Below, in pieces: positions 1-8,005 of a DNA stretch of 64,000 nt (position 1 is the first letter of the stretch; every line of letters begins with the position of its first letter). Under the pieces are notes generated by a model. The model had not been told where the DNA came from. It was given only the letters and a program-made list of their open reading frames with translations, and ran no database searches. Position numbers and translations under genes: made by a program. The DNA lies in the NCBI RefSeq assembly GCF_000421465.1, contig NZ_ATXB01000002.1, positions 1 through 64,000 on the forward strand, in the 5' to 3' direction. Source of the DNA: Methylohalobius crimeensis 10Ki. Lineage in GTDB: Bacteria > Pseudomonadota > Gammaproteobacteria > Methylococcales > Methylothermaceae.

Positions 1-638
1 CTGGCGAACTTTGGTAAAACCCGCATCCGGGCGCTGTTGGCCGATCGAGAGTTTGTCGGTCAAAAATGGTTTACCTGGCTTCAGACCCAGGGCATTCCCT
101 TTCATATTCGGATCAAGGAAAACACCCGAATTCCCAACACCTGGAATCGCGCCACCCCAGCCTGGCTGTTCTTTAGATCGCTTAGGCCCGGACAGATGCG
201 TCACTTGGAAGGGCGTCGACCGGTCTGGGACTGCTTTATTCATATATCGGCTTTGCGGCTGGCCGATAACGAACTTTTGATCGTGGCAACTCACGGTGCG
301 CCCCAGAGCGAGGCGTTCACCGCCTATGGGCAGCGTTGGGAAATCGAAACCCTGTTCGGCGCCTTGAAGTCCCGCGGCTTCAATTTGGAGGACACCCATC
401 TGACTCATCCCGACCGCCTCAGCAAACTGCTGGCGCTTTTGGCGCTCGCCTTTGCTTGGAGTTGGCGTACCGGTGAGGTACTGACTGAACAAAAGCCCAT
501 TGAGGTAAAAAAACGCTCCAGCGACCGGTCAAGTCCGTCTTCCGACATGGCCTCGATTTCATCCGCAATCTCCTCTTCAACCTCTTCGATCGATGGACGG
601 ATTTTCTATGGCTATTGAAGTTTTTTGTCCCGTACTGA
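1..638 (+). mobile_element. IS4-like transposase, 3' part, frameshifted
   Basis: This is the C-terminal part of a DDE transposase that begins left of the window. A catalytic-type Asp lies in LLADREFVG, and the YGQRWEIETLFGALK segment near bases 331-375 is the E-bearing region of IS4-like enzymes. The frame open to 618 changes character after a run of seven A at 507-513. From there the +1 frame continues a normal C-terminus (KSVFRHGLDFIRNLLFNL) to a stop at 636-638. The gene therefore has either an inactivating indel in the A run or slippage at it. The element interrupts the 5' end of the next gene. The family assignment is by motif reading only. Confidence 0.75.
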
Positions 639-1161
639 GAATTCTAATACAAAAAAAACGGCGAGACCAATAAATCGATCCGCTTCTCCATCTCCTTCAA
701 TTATACCTCGTGGCTTTATATGTCGATCTAATAATGAAAAGATAAATGCAATTTTCAAGGAAATAAAATCACTCAAGATTGTAGACCAAAGAAATACAAC
801 TGGAGTAATGCTTCGTGTCTTGATAGAAATAGCTTTATGGAACTACATCAAGAAAGAAGGTCATACTGAAGCAGTGCTCAATCATTTTGATAAAGATAGA
901 AAAAGACGCAATCGTAATGCCAAATGGACTCCTGCATTAAGGCAGATGATTAGTTATTCTGTTGACAATGAAATTTTTCCTGGTATGACAGCTGATGAAT
1001 ATAAGTCTGTTAGAACGTTAGCTTCTAAAGATGCTGCTTATTTTGTTACAATAGATGGGTTTAATGAATTTACACATAATCCAAATATCACTCCTACCGA
1101 AGGCGATTTGAGAGCGTTGTGGCAGCGAGCGGAACCGATGCTAGAGATTATATTAAAGTGA
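625..1161 (+). pseudogene. C-terminal fragment of a hypothetical gene cut by the IS
   Basis: The frame gives 178 residues, but its first codons overlap the end of the transposase and no ribosome binding site precedes it, so the 5' end of the original gene was probably removed by the insertion. The remaining part is AT-rich compared with its surroundings and is mostly helical, with a KINAIFKEIKSLK segment and a C-terminal LRALWQRAEPMLEIIL segment. It vaguely resembles the C-terminal region of ParB-nuclease-domain proteins that travel with methyltransferases, which would fit the D12 methylase 24 bp downstream. That resemblance is from memory and unproven. Confidence 0.5.
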
Positions 1162-1185
1162 TTTGAAAAATTTCTAAGGAAGGAT

Positions 1186-2061
1186 ATGTCTAAACATTAT
1201 AGCCCCATGCGTTATCCCGGCGGCAAGGCAGTTCTTGCGCCTTTTTTGATCGAAACTATGAGATTCAATACAATAATTGAACCTCATTACATCGAACCAT
1301 ATGCTGGTGGTGCAGGTGCAGCGCTTAGATTGCTTTTTGAAGAATATGTAGAATCAATAACGATTAACGATGCAGATCCAAGAATTGTAGCATTTTGGCG
1401 TGCTGTGACTGAACATAATGTTCAATTTATTGACCTTCTTTATGAAACAGATTTGAGTGTGGAGGAGTGGCACAGACAAAGAATAGTATACGAAAAATGC
1501 GATCGCAAAGACATACTCAGACTTGGGTTTGCCACTTTCTATTTAAATAGGACAACCCGTTCTGGGATTATCCACAATGGAGGGCCAATAGGTGGATATA
1601 ATCAAACAGGAAAATACAAACTTGATTCAAGATTTAATATAGATTCACTTGCACAAAGAATTCGAAAAATAGGCATGTACTCTGAAAGGATTATAGTTTC
1701 CGATAAAGACGGAATACAGCTACTGAAAGAGCTATCTAATAATACGCATTATTTTACTAATTTGTTTGTCTACCTGGACCCCCCGTACTATGTTAAAGGT
1801 GCTGAGCTTTACATGAATAGACTATCTCACCAGGCTCATAAACTGCTTTCAGAATTCCTAGAGAAGCAATCACTATTTCCATGGATTATGACATATGATA
1901 ATGTAGAAGAAATCCGTAGATTATACTCACATATGAATCAAATGGAATTCTATCTTAGTTATAGCGCTTATAAACGGCGCAAAGGAAATGAGATTCTTAT
2001 TTATCCTGATACGATTAAAATTCCTAATAGTGGAATTTCTGCTCTACCTATTCCAGCTTAA
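1186..2061 (+). CDS. D12-class DNA adenine N6-methyltransferase
   Basis: The product transfers a methyl group from S-adenosylmethionine to adenine in DNA. The N-terminal RYPGGKAVLAPF (about residues 9-20) is the SAM-binding F-x-G-x-K region of the Dam/D12 class, and YLDPPYY near residue 198 is catalytic motif IV. The length of 291 residues is normal. AAGGA precedes the ATG at good spacing. The gene is strikingly AT-rich next to a GC-rich prophage, so it was acquired. It may be an orphan methylase protecting phage DNA or half of a modification system whose partner is the truncated gene upstream. No nuclease is seen nearby. Confidence 0.85.
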   Translation: MSKHYSPMRYPGGKAVLAPFLIETMRFNTIIEPHYIEPYAGGAGAALRLLFEEYVESITINDADPRIVAFWRAVTEHNVQFIDLLYETDLSVEEWHRQRIVYEKCDRKDILRLGFATFYLNRTTRSGIIHNGGPIGGYNQTGKYKLDSRFNIDSLAQRIRKIGMYSERIIVSDKDGIQLLKELSNNTHYFTNLFVYLDPPYYVKGAELYMNRLSHQAHKLLSEFLEKQSLFPWIMTYDNVEEIRRLYSHMNQMEFYLSYSAYKRRKGNEILIYPDTIKIPNSGISALPIPA

Positions 2062-2111
2062 TTTCTCCACCCCCCCAATTTGACACCACCCCCAACCCCA
2101 TCTATCCTTAA

Positions 2112-2315
2112 CCTGCACCGGCAAAATCCGGTGCCCGGGTCCGCCAACCCGGAACCCACAAGGCGCAAGGCCGCCTAACCCAAGCGCGGTTTTTTTATGC
2201 CCGAATCATGGTGGCCTGCGCGGATTCCCCTCCGGGGGAGCCGGTTCCTTGTGGCCGGTCTTGGCGGGTCCGTGTAGGTCGCCGCCCAATTTCGCCAAGA
2301 GAGGGCGGCGGTTGA
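2112..2315 (+). other. Ash-like leader region upstream of BRO-N gene (copy 1)
   Basis: An open frame without an early start codon runs to a stop at 2313-2315 and encodes text like the phage Ash family (APAKSGARVRQPGTHKAQ, then MVACADSPPGEPV). The only ATG is at 2208, giving 35 residues. A perfect hairpin, GCACCGG/CCGGTGC with a 6-base loop, sits at 2115-2134. The same hairpin and peptide text recur at 27465-27680, again directly upstream of a BRO-N gene. Here the peptide lost its start (TAA at 2112-2114 in frame), so what is conserved may be the RNA rather than the full peptide. Confidence 0.55.
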
Positions 2316-2341
2316 ACAACCGCTATCACAAGGAAACCTCT

Positions 2342-3151
2342 ATGAATACTAATCTTCCCTCTTCGATCGCCTTCGAAGGCACTCAGCTATCCATTATCGA
2401 TCAACAGGGCCGCCCATGGCTTTCTGCCGCCGATCTAGCCCGAGCGTTGGGTTATAAAGACAGTCGCTCCGTTACTCGGATTTATCAGAGAAATCAGGAA
2501 GAATTCACCGACGAAATGACGCTGGTGGTCAATTTGACCACCAGCGGCAATCAAGATCCAAAATACGACACTCGCATCTTCTCCCCCCGAGGCTGCCACC
2601 TCATCGCCATGTTCGCCCGAACCGACCGGGCCAAAGCCTTCCGCCATTGGGTCCTCGATGTGCTGGAAGGGTTGGCGGCCCCCAAACCCCGCCCCGAAAA
2701 AACCCGCCAAACCCTCCCCGGCGGTCTCACCCTCGAACAGCAGGACGCCGTCAAGGCTCTGGTCAAATCCCGCGCCGAGGGCCTGCCCCGGAAAAAGCAA
2801 GGCAAGGCCATGCTCAAGCTGTGGAGCGCGATCAAAAGCAAGTTCGGGGTCAGCTACAAGGAAGTGCCGGCGGAGCAGTTCGCCGAGGTCCTTTCCCTGG
2901 TGGCCCGCGTGCCGCTGGAGGAGGCGCTGCCGGGAGGCGAACCCCTGGATTACGCGCACGGCCGCCGGGCCATCGACAACATCCGCAACTTCGCCGTGCG
3001 ATCGCTCACCGGCAACAACCGGGAAAGCGTGCTGTCGGAATGCGACGCCGCCGAGAAGGTCCTGGTCCGCGGCTGGTCGGAGATGGACGAAGCCATTCTT
3101 CATCTGAGCGTGGCCAAGTCCATGCTCAAGCGCTGGCAGGCGGCGCGGTGA
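2342..3151 (+). CDS. BRO-N domain antirepressor-like protein (copy 1)
   Basis: The protein has 269 residues. Residues about 1-100 are a BRO-N/Bro family DNA-binding domain (WLSAADLARALGYKD, then FSPRGCHLIAMFARTDRAKAFRHWVLDVLE), found in phage antirepressors and regulators. The C-terminal half is charged and helical and is not recognised. The ATG at 2342 was chosen because the domain starts right there and AAGGAAACC precedes it. It faces away from the late operon and follows an Ash-like leader. It is a paralogue of the gene at 26737-27435 and has the same N-terminal architecture as the one at 31389-32309. Confidence 0.8.
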   Translation: MNTNLPSSIAFEGTQLSIIDQQGRPWLSAADLARALGYKDSRSVTRIYQRNQEEFTDEMTLVVNLTTSGNQDPKYDTRIFSPRGCHLIAMFARTDRAKAFRHWVLDVLEGLAAPKPRPEKTRQTLPGGLTLEQQDAVKALVKSRAEGLPRKKQGKAMLKLWSAIKSKFGVSYKEVPAEQFAEVLSLVARVPLEEALPGGEPLDYAHGRRAIDNIRNFAVRSLTGNNRESVLSECDAAEKVLVRGWSEMDEAILHLSVAKSMLKRWQAAR

Positions 3152-3176
3152 GCCAGGCGGGCGCAGGGATGCGCCC

Positions 3177-3476
3177 TTACGGCGCCGTGTCCATGTCGTC
3201 GTGGGAGGCCAAGCGCCGCAGAATGGCGGTGGAATCCCGAATTTCCAGGGAGACTTTGTAGTTTCCAGTCAGGTGAAATGTGTAAATATCCGGCCTCCGA
3301 AAGCCCTTGAGCTTCTCGAAACGGAGTCCGGATGGGATGGGGTTTTGAGTCAACTGCGCCAGTTTCTTTTCCAAAAGATCCTGGATGTCTTTCGGAGCTT
3401 TCTTGAAATCCTTCTTGAACCGTTTCTTATATTTGATCTCGGTGATGCGGATGCCGCCACCGCCGACGATCGTCAT
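3177..3476 (-). CDS. RelE/ParE-family toxin
   Basis: This 99-residue basic protein has the RelE fold pattern: helix-rich YKKRFKKDFKKAPKDIQ, then GLRFEKLKGFRRPDIYTFHLTGNYKVSLEIRDSTAILRR. Family members cut mRNA at the ribosome. It overlaps the upstream gene (3473-3907) by 4 bp, the usual toxin-antitoxin arrangement. The first residues (MTIVGGGG) are atypical, and translation could begin a few codons later. It lies beyond the last tail gene of the prophage, in a typical cargo position. Confidence 0.75.
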   Translation of the reverse strand: MTIVGGGGIRITEIKYKKRFKKDFKKAPKDIQDLLEKKLAQLTQNPIPSGLRFEKLKGFRRPDIYTFHLTGNYKVSLEIRDSTAILRRLASHDDMDTAP

Positions 3477-3907
3477 GAACGCAAAGAACGAATGGTGTCC
3501 CCGGCCGATTCGAATGGCCCCTCCTCTTCGGACAAATCGGCATCGTGCTCCAGGATGGCGGCTCGAATCGCACCCAATTTTTGGTGATGCCGGCGCAAAC
3601 TGTTTTTCACCAATCTGGCCAGCAAGCCCTTTGCGCCCGCTTGATCAATATCGTGCCGGATTTCCCGGTTGCTTTGCTGCAAACGCAACAAGGCATCCGT
3701 GATGAAATCATCGGGGTCGACCTCTATCGATTCCGGCACACGTTTAACATCCTTGAGCATCGCCTTGGCATCCAATTCGCTGCCCCAAACTTTGAACAGC
3801 AAGGAAACAGCCATAATCGATAAAATTCTGCTCTTTTGCAGGCGATAAAGAATCTCCTTGGGATCGATCGCCAGGGCGTTAAGGTCCTGGTCAGTGATTG
3901 CCGCCAT
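3473..3907 (-). CDS. Hypothetical protein, probable partner of the RelE-like toxin
   Basis: The 144-residue protein is not recognised. It is acidic and helical, with EVDPDDFITDALLRLQQSNREI in the middle and an acidic DADLSEEEGPFESAGD tail. It stands upstream of and overlaps the RelE-like gene by 4 bp, so antitoxin is the simplest guess. It lacks an obvious RelB, XRE or AbrB DNA-binding domain and is longer than most such antitoxins. It could instead be an unrelated late phage gene. Confidence 0.5.
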   Translation of the reverse strand: MAAITDQDLNALAIDPKEILYRLQKSRILSIMAVSLLFKVWGSELDAKAMLKDVKRVPESIEVDPDDFITDALLRLQQSNREIRHDIDQAGAKGLLARLVKNSLRRHHQKLGAIRAAILEHDADLSEEEGPFESAGDTIRSLRS

Positions 3908-4015
3908 TGCTTTGCTCCATGGTTGAGATCTTCATTCTAGTCTTGCTTTTCTTGGACAGCAATGGAGCGGCCGAGTTGTTGCGCGGGGATCATTGATATT
4001 CCCCGCCTTATCTTG

Positions 4016-4243
4016 CTACAGCGTAATCCCCACCACCGGCAGCGCCGGCGCCTCGCCCCGGACTTCCCCGCTCTGCACGAACGCCTTCTTTCCCACCGCC
4101 ACCGATTGTCCCCGCACGCGGATTTCCCGCCCGTCCGGCAGGCTGACCGTGCTGGTGCCGTCGCTATTGTGAAGGATCACGTCCCCGGCCAGGAGGGGAT
4201 TGTTCGGCAGGAGCTGTTCCAGGCGCTTCCACGGGTTGGTCAT
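4016..4243 (-). CDS. Small tail-tip associated protein
   Basis: This 75-residue protein is the last gene of the leftward late operon and overlaps the upstream tail gene by 4 bp. It contains a beta-rich core (DGTSTVSLPDGREIRVRGQSVAVGKKAFVQ), the kind of small OB or beta domain found beside tail-tip genes. No enzyme motif is visible. Function is inferred only from position. Confidence 0.6.
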   Translation of the reverse strand: MTNPWKRLEQLLPNNPLLAGDVILHNSDGTSTVSLPDGREIRVRGQSVAVGKKAFVQSGEVRGEAPALPVVGITL

Positions 4244-6228
4244 GGGCGGGTCTCCAGGGTGATGGATTGGCGCACGCTTCCGGCCCGGGCCTCGACGCTG
4301 GAAGCCCGCACCAGGCCGCGCAGGGCGTCGGGGCCGTATTCGATCAGCATCGCGGGTGTCATCAGGCCGATGCCGTGGACGGCGGGATCGAGGGGCATGG
4401 ACAGAGTGACGCGCTGCTGCTTGCCGGTGTCGGCGAGGATCGCGGTGCCTCGCTGGCGGGCGGCCTGCTCGGCGGTGACGAGCGGATGGGTGACCATCGG
4501 GGCGGCGATGTCCCCGGCGGTCCCGGATCGGGTGACGTGGCCCAGGATGCCCTGGTTCTCCCCCGAGACGTAGACCGCGTTATAGGGCGGCTTCTCCAGC
4601 CATTCCACGCCCTCGGTGGTGACGATGGCCTCGGGCACCGCGTAGGCCGGACCGGCACCCGGCCAATCCCACGGCGCGACCGGGTAGCGGGGGAGCAGAT
4701 GCAGGGTTTGGCCGGTGCGGTCGGCCTGGACGATGGCACCGGCCGCCTCGGCCACCTTTTTGACCCCCTCCAGATACGTCCCGGCGTGGCTCCAGGCGCC
4801 CGCGGTGACGAGCCAATCGGTGAGCTGCCAATCCACCGTCCAGCCGATGGACACCCCGTTGTCGGTGAGAAGGTCGTCCAGAATTTGGGTGGCGTTGCGA
4901 TCGATGGTGTTCTTCCGGTTGACGATCCCGGCATAGGGCGTGTCGAGCCGGGCCGCCAGGGACCGCCCCGAGATCTGGATGCGCGACCGGCCGAAGGACC
5001 GGCTGCGGCGGATCGTTTCCACCAGGAAGCGCCAGGCGTAGGTGTTGATCTGCGCCTCCACTTCCACCGGCTCGGCCCCCGGCTGGACGTGGGCCAATTG
5101 ATCGGCGGGCAGCTCGGCGGAAAACTGCCAGCCCCAGGTGTCGGCATCGATGGAGACCGTGAGGTTCAGGGCGGGCAACTCCAGGCTGTCGGAGACGCGG
5201 ATCAGGTGGACGTCGTTACTCACGAGATAGACCCTTAAGATAGGGATATAAACGGTGCGGCCGGGCGCGTCGGTGTCGGGCCGGCGGATGCATTCGCGCA
5301 GGATCAGGACCGAGGGATCGCGGACCGAACGCAGGAAAAGATCGGCCTCGCCGACCCGTTGGCACGGGTCCGGCGGTGGAGGCGGGACCGGAATGACGAT
5401 TGCGCCGCCCCAGCCGTAGCGGATTCGGCCGTCTTGCCACGGGTTGCAGCGTTCCAGCCACGCCCGGAGCGCGTGGGCGTAATCCCCGCACCAGTGTTGC
5501 GATACCCGGATCGCCGCCCGGAACGGGTCGCAATGGGTCGGCCGTTCGGTGCGGATCAGCTCGATCCAATCGACGCACGCCGACGTATCGGCCGCCGCGG
5601 CGGGCTGATAGGGAACGCACCGGGATCGATGCCGGGGCAACAGATCGGCAAACAAGCCACAGGGCGATATACCCAACGGCAGGCCAGGCTCGAAGACCGC
5701 CCGCGTTGCGCGTGGATTGGGCGTCAGCGGCCCGAATCCGGTCCGCGTCTCCGGCCGGATCGGGAGGCCCGGCTGCCACGGGTGGCAACTGGCCGTCCGC
5801 AGCCGAACGCTTTCCTCGAACGCCCCGCAAGCGCCCGCCGTCTCCGCCCTGCCCGGCTGCCACGCGGCGCAGGCCGGCGATTCGATCCCCCGCCACACCG
5901 CGTTGTCGTAGGCCGCTTCCATCTGGCTGACCAGGCCGGGGAGCGCGGCGTACAGTTCGGCCTTCGCCCCGTATTCCGCCGATAATTGGGAGTGCAGCGC
6001 GGGCAGGACGCCGTGGAGTTCGGCGTTCGAAATGCCCTCGACCTCCGCTGCGATCTGGGATTGGACCGGCGGGATGACGCCATGCAGCTCGGCGGTCCGG
6101 TCCGGCGGTCTCTGGAGGCGCAGATCGCCGGGAGCCCGATCCTGCAGCCACAAATCCGCCCCGGACCGGTCCCGGACCAGCCGGAGATCGCCCGGGGATA
6201 ATTGTTTGAGCCACAGGTCGGCCGGCAC
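4240..6228 (-). CDS. Large tail protein, hub-like, with repeated N-terminus
   Basis: The protein has 662 residues and a GTG start. The N-terminus holds two units of the type ADLWL-x-GDLRL followed by three units of about 24 residues around AELHGVIPPVQSQI. The middle (about 110-290) is rich in Cys and Trp (CAAWQPG, CHPWQPG, CDPFRA, CNPWQDG), suggesting disulfides or metal binding. The C-terminal half (about 330-640) resembles baseplate hub proteins of contractile and long non-contractile tails (WGWQFSAELP, ISGRSLAARL). Position after the tape measure and other tip genes supports a tail-tip role. Confidence 0.65.
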   Translation of the reverse strand: MPADLWLKQLSPGDLRLVRDRSGADLWLQDRAPGDLRLQRPPDRTAELHGVIPPVQSQIAAEVEGISNAELHGVLPALHSQLSAEYGAKAELYAALPGLVSQMEAAYDNAVWRGIESPACAAWQPGRAETAGACGAFEESVRLRTASCHPWQPGLPIRPETRTGFGPLTPNPRATRAVFEPGLPLGISPCGLFADLLPRHRSRCVPYQPAAAADTSACVDWIELIRTERPTHCDPFRAAIRVSQHWCGDYAHALRAWLERCNPWQDGRIRYGWGGAIVIPVPPPPPDPCQRVGEADLFLRSVRDPSVLILRECIRRPDTDAPGRTVYIPILRVYLVSNDVHLIRVSDSLELPALNLTVSIDADTWGWQFSAELPADQLAHVQPGAEPVEVEAQINTYAWRFLVETIRRSRSFGRSRIQISGRSLAARLDTPYAGIVNRKNTIDRNATQILDDLLTDNGVSIGWTVDWQLTDWLVTAGAWSHAGTYLEGVKKVAEAAGAIVQADRTGQTLHLLPRYPVAPWDWPGAGPAYAVPEAIVTTEGVEWLEKPPYNAVYVSGENQGILGHVTRSGTAGDIAAPMVTHPLVTAEQAARQRGTAILADTGKQQRVTLSMPLDPAVHGIGLMTPAMLIEYGPDALRGLVRASSVEARAGSVRQSITLETRP

Positions 6229-6231
6229 GCA

Positions 6232-6621
6232 CTACTCGCTCAGCGTCTTGGTCAAGAAATTGATGATCCCGCCGGTGAAGACGTTGGCGGGGGTGATGGT
6301 CAGATCGTCGGCCGGGTCCTCGGAGGCGTCCATGTCGATTACCCAGTTGCCGTCCTTGTCGGTGATCCGGGCCCAGGTCACGGTTCCGTCGCCGGCGGCG
6401 TTGATGCTGTCCGGCAGGGCCAGGGTCAGCACGTTGCCGGAGACCGTCCCGGCCGGGCTGCCCAGATCGGCCACGCCCAGGGCGTTGGTCGCCGCCCCGC
6501 CGGCGGCCGGGCGGGTGCCGTCGTAGAGGGTCAGCTGAGCGGTGCCGGTCCCGGTGTCGATGGCGTCTCGCAGGGCGGTCAGGCGGGCGGTCTTGACGCT
6601 CAGCTTCAGGGCGATGGTCAT
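6232..6621 (-). CDS. Tail protein, hypothetical
   Basis: The 129-residue, beta-rich protein has the signature of a small structural tail component (GTGTAQLTLYDGTRPAAGG, then ITDKDGNWVIDMDAS). It overlaps the upstream gene by 4 bp and is followed 3 bp later by the hub-like gene. Proteins of this kind recur in tail-tip clusters of tailed phages. No catalytic motif is present. Confidence 0.6.
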   Translation of the reverse strand: MTIALKLSVKTARLTALRDAIDTGTGTAQLTLYDGTRPAAGGAATNALGVADLGSPAGTVSGNVLTLALPDSINAAGDGTVTWARITDKDGNWVIDMDASEDPADDLTITPANVFTGGIINFLTKTLSE

Positions 6622-6914
6622 GGCATCGGCTCCGATTCCACCCGGGCGATGTCGGGGTGGAAGTTGGTCTGTAAATCCTGCCCGGCCACCAAATACATGC
6701 CGGCGGCGATATGCTCAAAGGCATACGTCCCATCCGGGGCGGTGAAGGTTTCCGCGACCACCTGGAAGCTTCGTTGATTGAGCAGCAGCACCCGCTTGGT
6801 CTCCGCGGGCGTGGACTCCACTCGTACCGTGCCATGAATGCGATTGCCCCCGCCGTATTGATCGGTCCGCTTCGTTGTCAATGGCCCGCCGAGCACCACC
6901 GCCGTCATCGCCAC
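6618..6914 (-). CDS. Small tail protein with carboxypeptidase-regulatory-like domain
   Basis: This 98-residue protein consists mainly of a transthyretin-like beta sandwich (GTVRVESTPAETKRVLLLNQ, then TAPDGTYAFEHIAAGMYLVAG), a fold of the carboxypeptidase regulatory or Ig-like superfamily that often decorates phage tails. It overlaps both neighbours by a few bases, so it is translated as part of the tail-tip set. Confidence 0.6.
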   Translation of the reverse strand: MAMTAVVLGGPLTTKRTDQYGGGNRIHGTVRVESTPAETKRVLLLNQRSFQVVAETFTAPDGTYAFEHIAAGMYLVAGQDLQTNFHPDIARVESEPMP

Positions 6915-8005
6915 GCCCCCGTCAGATTGAAAGCCGGCTGGGCAATCAATCCATTATTGTTGGTTTCCCGGACGACGAGGAAAACATTCGCCGAATTGGT
7001 TGCGTCATCGACGATCTGCAAGCCGCCGCCCAGATCGTTATGGGCAAATCCAATCCCCGGCAGCACGCCCCGCAGATCGTTGTCCGCCGTGACCAGAATG
7101 GGGCTTTCGTTGAGATAGAGATTCCCGTCGGACGGATTGGGGTTCGGGACGTTCAGTCGCTCGTGGCCATAAAGCCCCACCGTCGGGTTGAGAACGGTGG
7201 TGTTTTCGCTGCGCGCAATCCGCCAGATATAGGGAGCGCTGTTTATATAACTGGAAAGGGTAAAGTTATCCGGCCGCCGCAGAGAGGTTTCACCATTCGC
7301 GATAACGACGCAGTGATAAACATCGGCAGGCTTAAAGCTCTTGATGTCGCCAAAGGCCGCGATGCCGGCATAATCCCCACCCCGGAAATGCACATAGAAC
7401 AAGCGGGCATCGCCCACCAACGCCCACTGATTCGTGCCAGACGAGGACACCGCGAAATGTCCCGAAGCGTGGCCGAATGCATTGCTCCCGGTGTCCACGT
7501 CGGTCATGGATTCGTAGCCTCTCACGGGTCGGGCCCGGCCGCTGACGGTGTCATCCACGCGCAGATAATAGCCGGTGGCGAGGGGATCGGTGCTGCGGTA
7601 GACGGCCTTGTTAGTGGCGGAGAATGCCTTTTCCCATTGACCGACCGGCGCGGCCTTGGCGGTGATCGTCCCGGTGGCGGTGGCCACGCCCGGCGCCGTG
7701 GCCGGGGTGAATTGGAAGGTGGTCGCATCCAGCGCCGTGATTCGGTGCTCGCCGTTGAATGCCGCCTCGTTGGCGCCCTCAATCAGAATGACTTGATACT
7801 GACTGAAGCCATGCCCGGCGTTGACCGTTCCGGTACATTTCCCCGTGCCGGAGTCATAGGTCAGGCTATCCAGGCCCTGGGCGTTGAAGCCGTTGAGGAG
7901 ACAGGCATCCAGGAGGGCGATCAGCTCGCCGGTCGGAAAGGAATCCGAGCCGGTAATCTGCGGCGCCCCCGTCATGTCGCTGGTGAACCACTTGACCGGT
8001 ATCAT
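6905..8005 (-). CDS. Tail-tip or fibre protein
   Basis: This 366-residue protein has no catalytic signature. It carries Gly-, Asn- and Thr-rich beta segments (SGTGKCTGTVNAGHGFSQYQ) typical of phage fibres or tip proteins. Its start overlaps the end of the previous gene by 4 bp and its end overlaps the next by 10 bp, so it is an integral member of the tail operon. A receptor-binding role is plausible but not shown. Confidence 0.6.
   Translation of the reverse strand: MIPVKWFTSDMTGAPQITGSDSFPTGELIALLDACLLNGFNAQGLDSLTYDSGTGKCTGTVNAGHGFSQYQVILIEGANEAAFNGEHRITALDATTFQFTPATAPGVATATGTITAKAAPVGQWEKAFSATNKAVYRSTDPLATGYYLRVDDTVSGRARPVRGYESMTDVDTGSNAFGHASGHFAVSSSGTNQWALVGDARLFYVHFRGGDYAGIAAFGDIKSFKPADVYHCVVIANGETSLRRPDNFTLSSYINSAPYIWRIARSENTTVLNPTVGLYGHERLNVPNPNPSDGNLYLNESPILVTADNDLRGVLPGIGFAHNDLGGGLQIVDDATNSANVFLVVRETNNNGLIAQPAFNLTGAWR

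Noticed and set aside
2435-3103. Long minus-strand frame within the first BRO-N gene
   Set aside because: It is the mirror of a GC-rich coding region; the BRO-N domain is on the plus strand.
4267-5238. Long plus-strand frames opposite the tail genes at 4-12 kb
   Set aside because: They are Gly/Arg/Asp/His-rich shadows typical for GC-rich genes and lack start signals.
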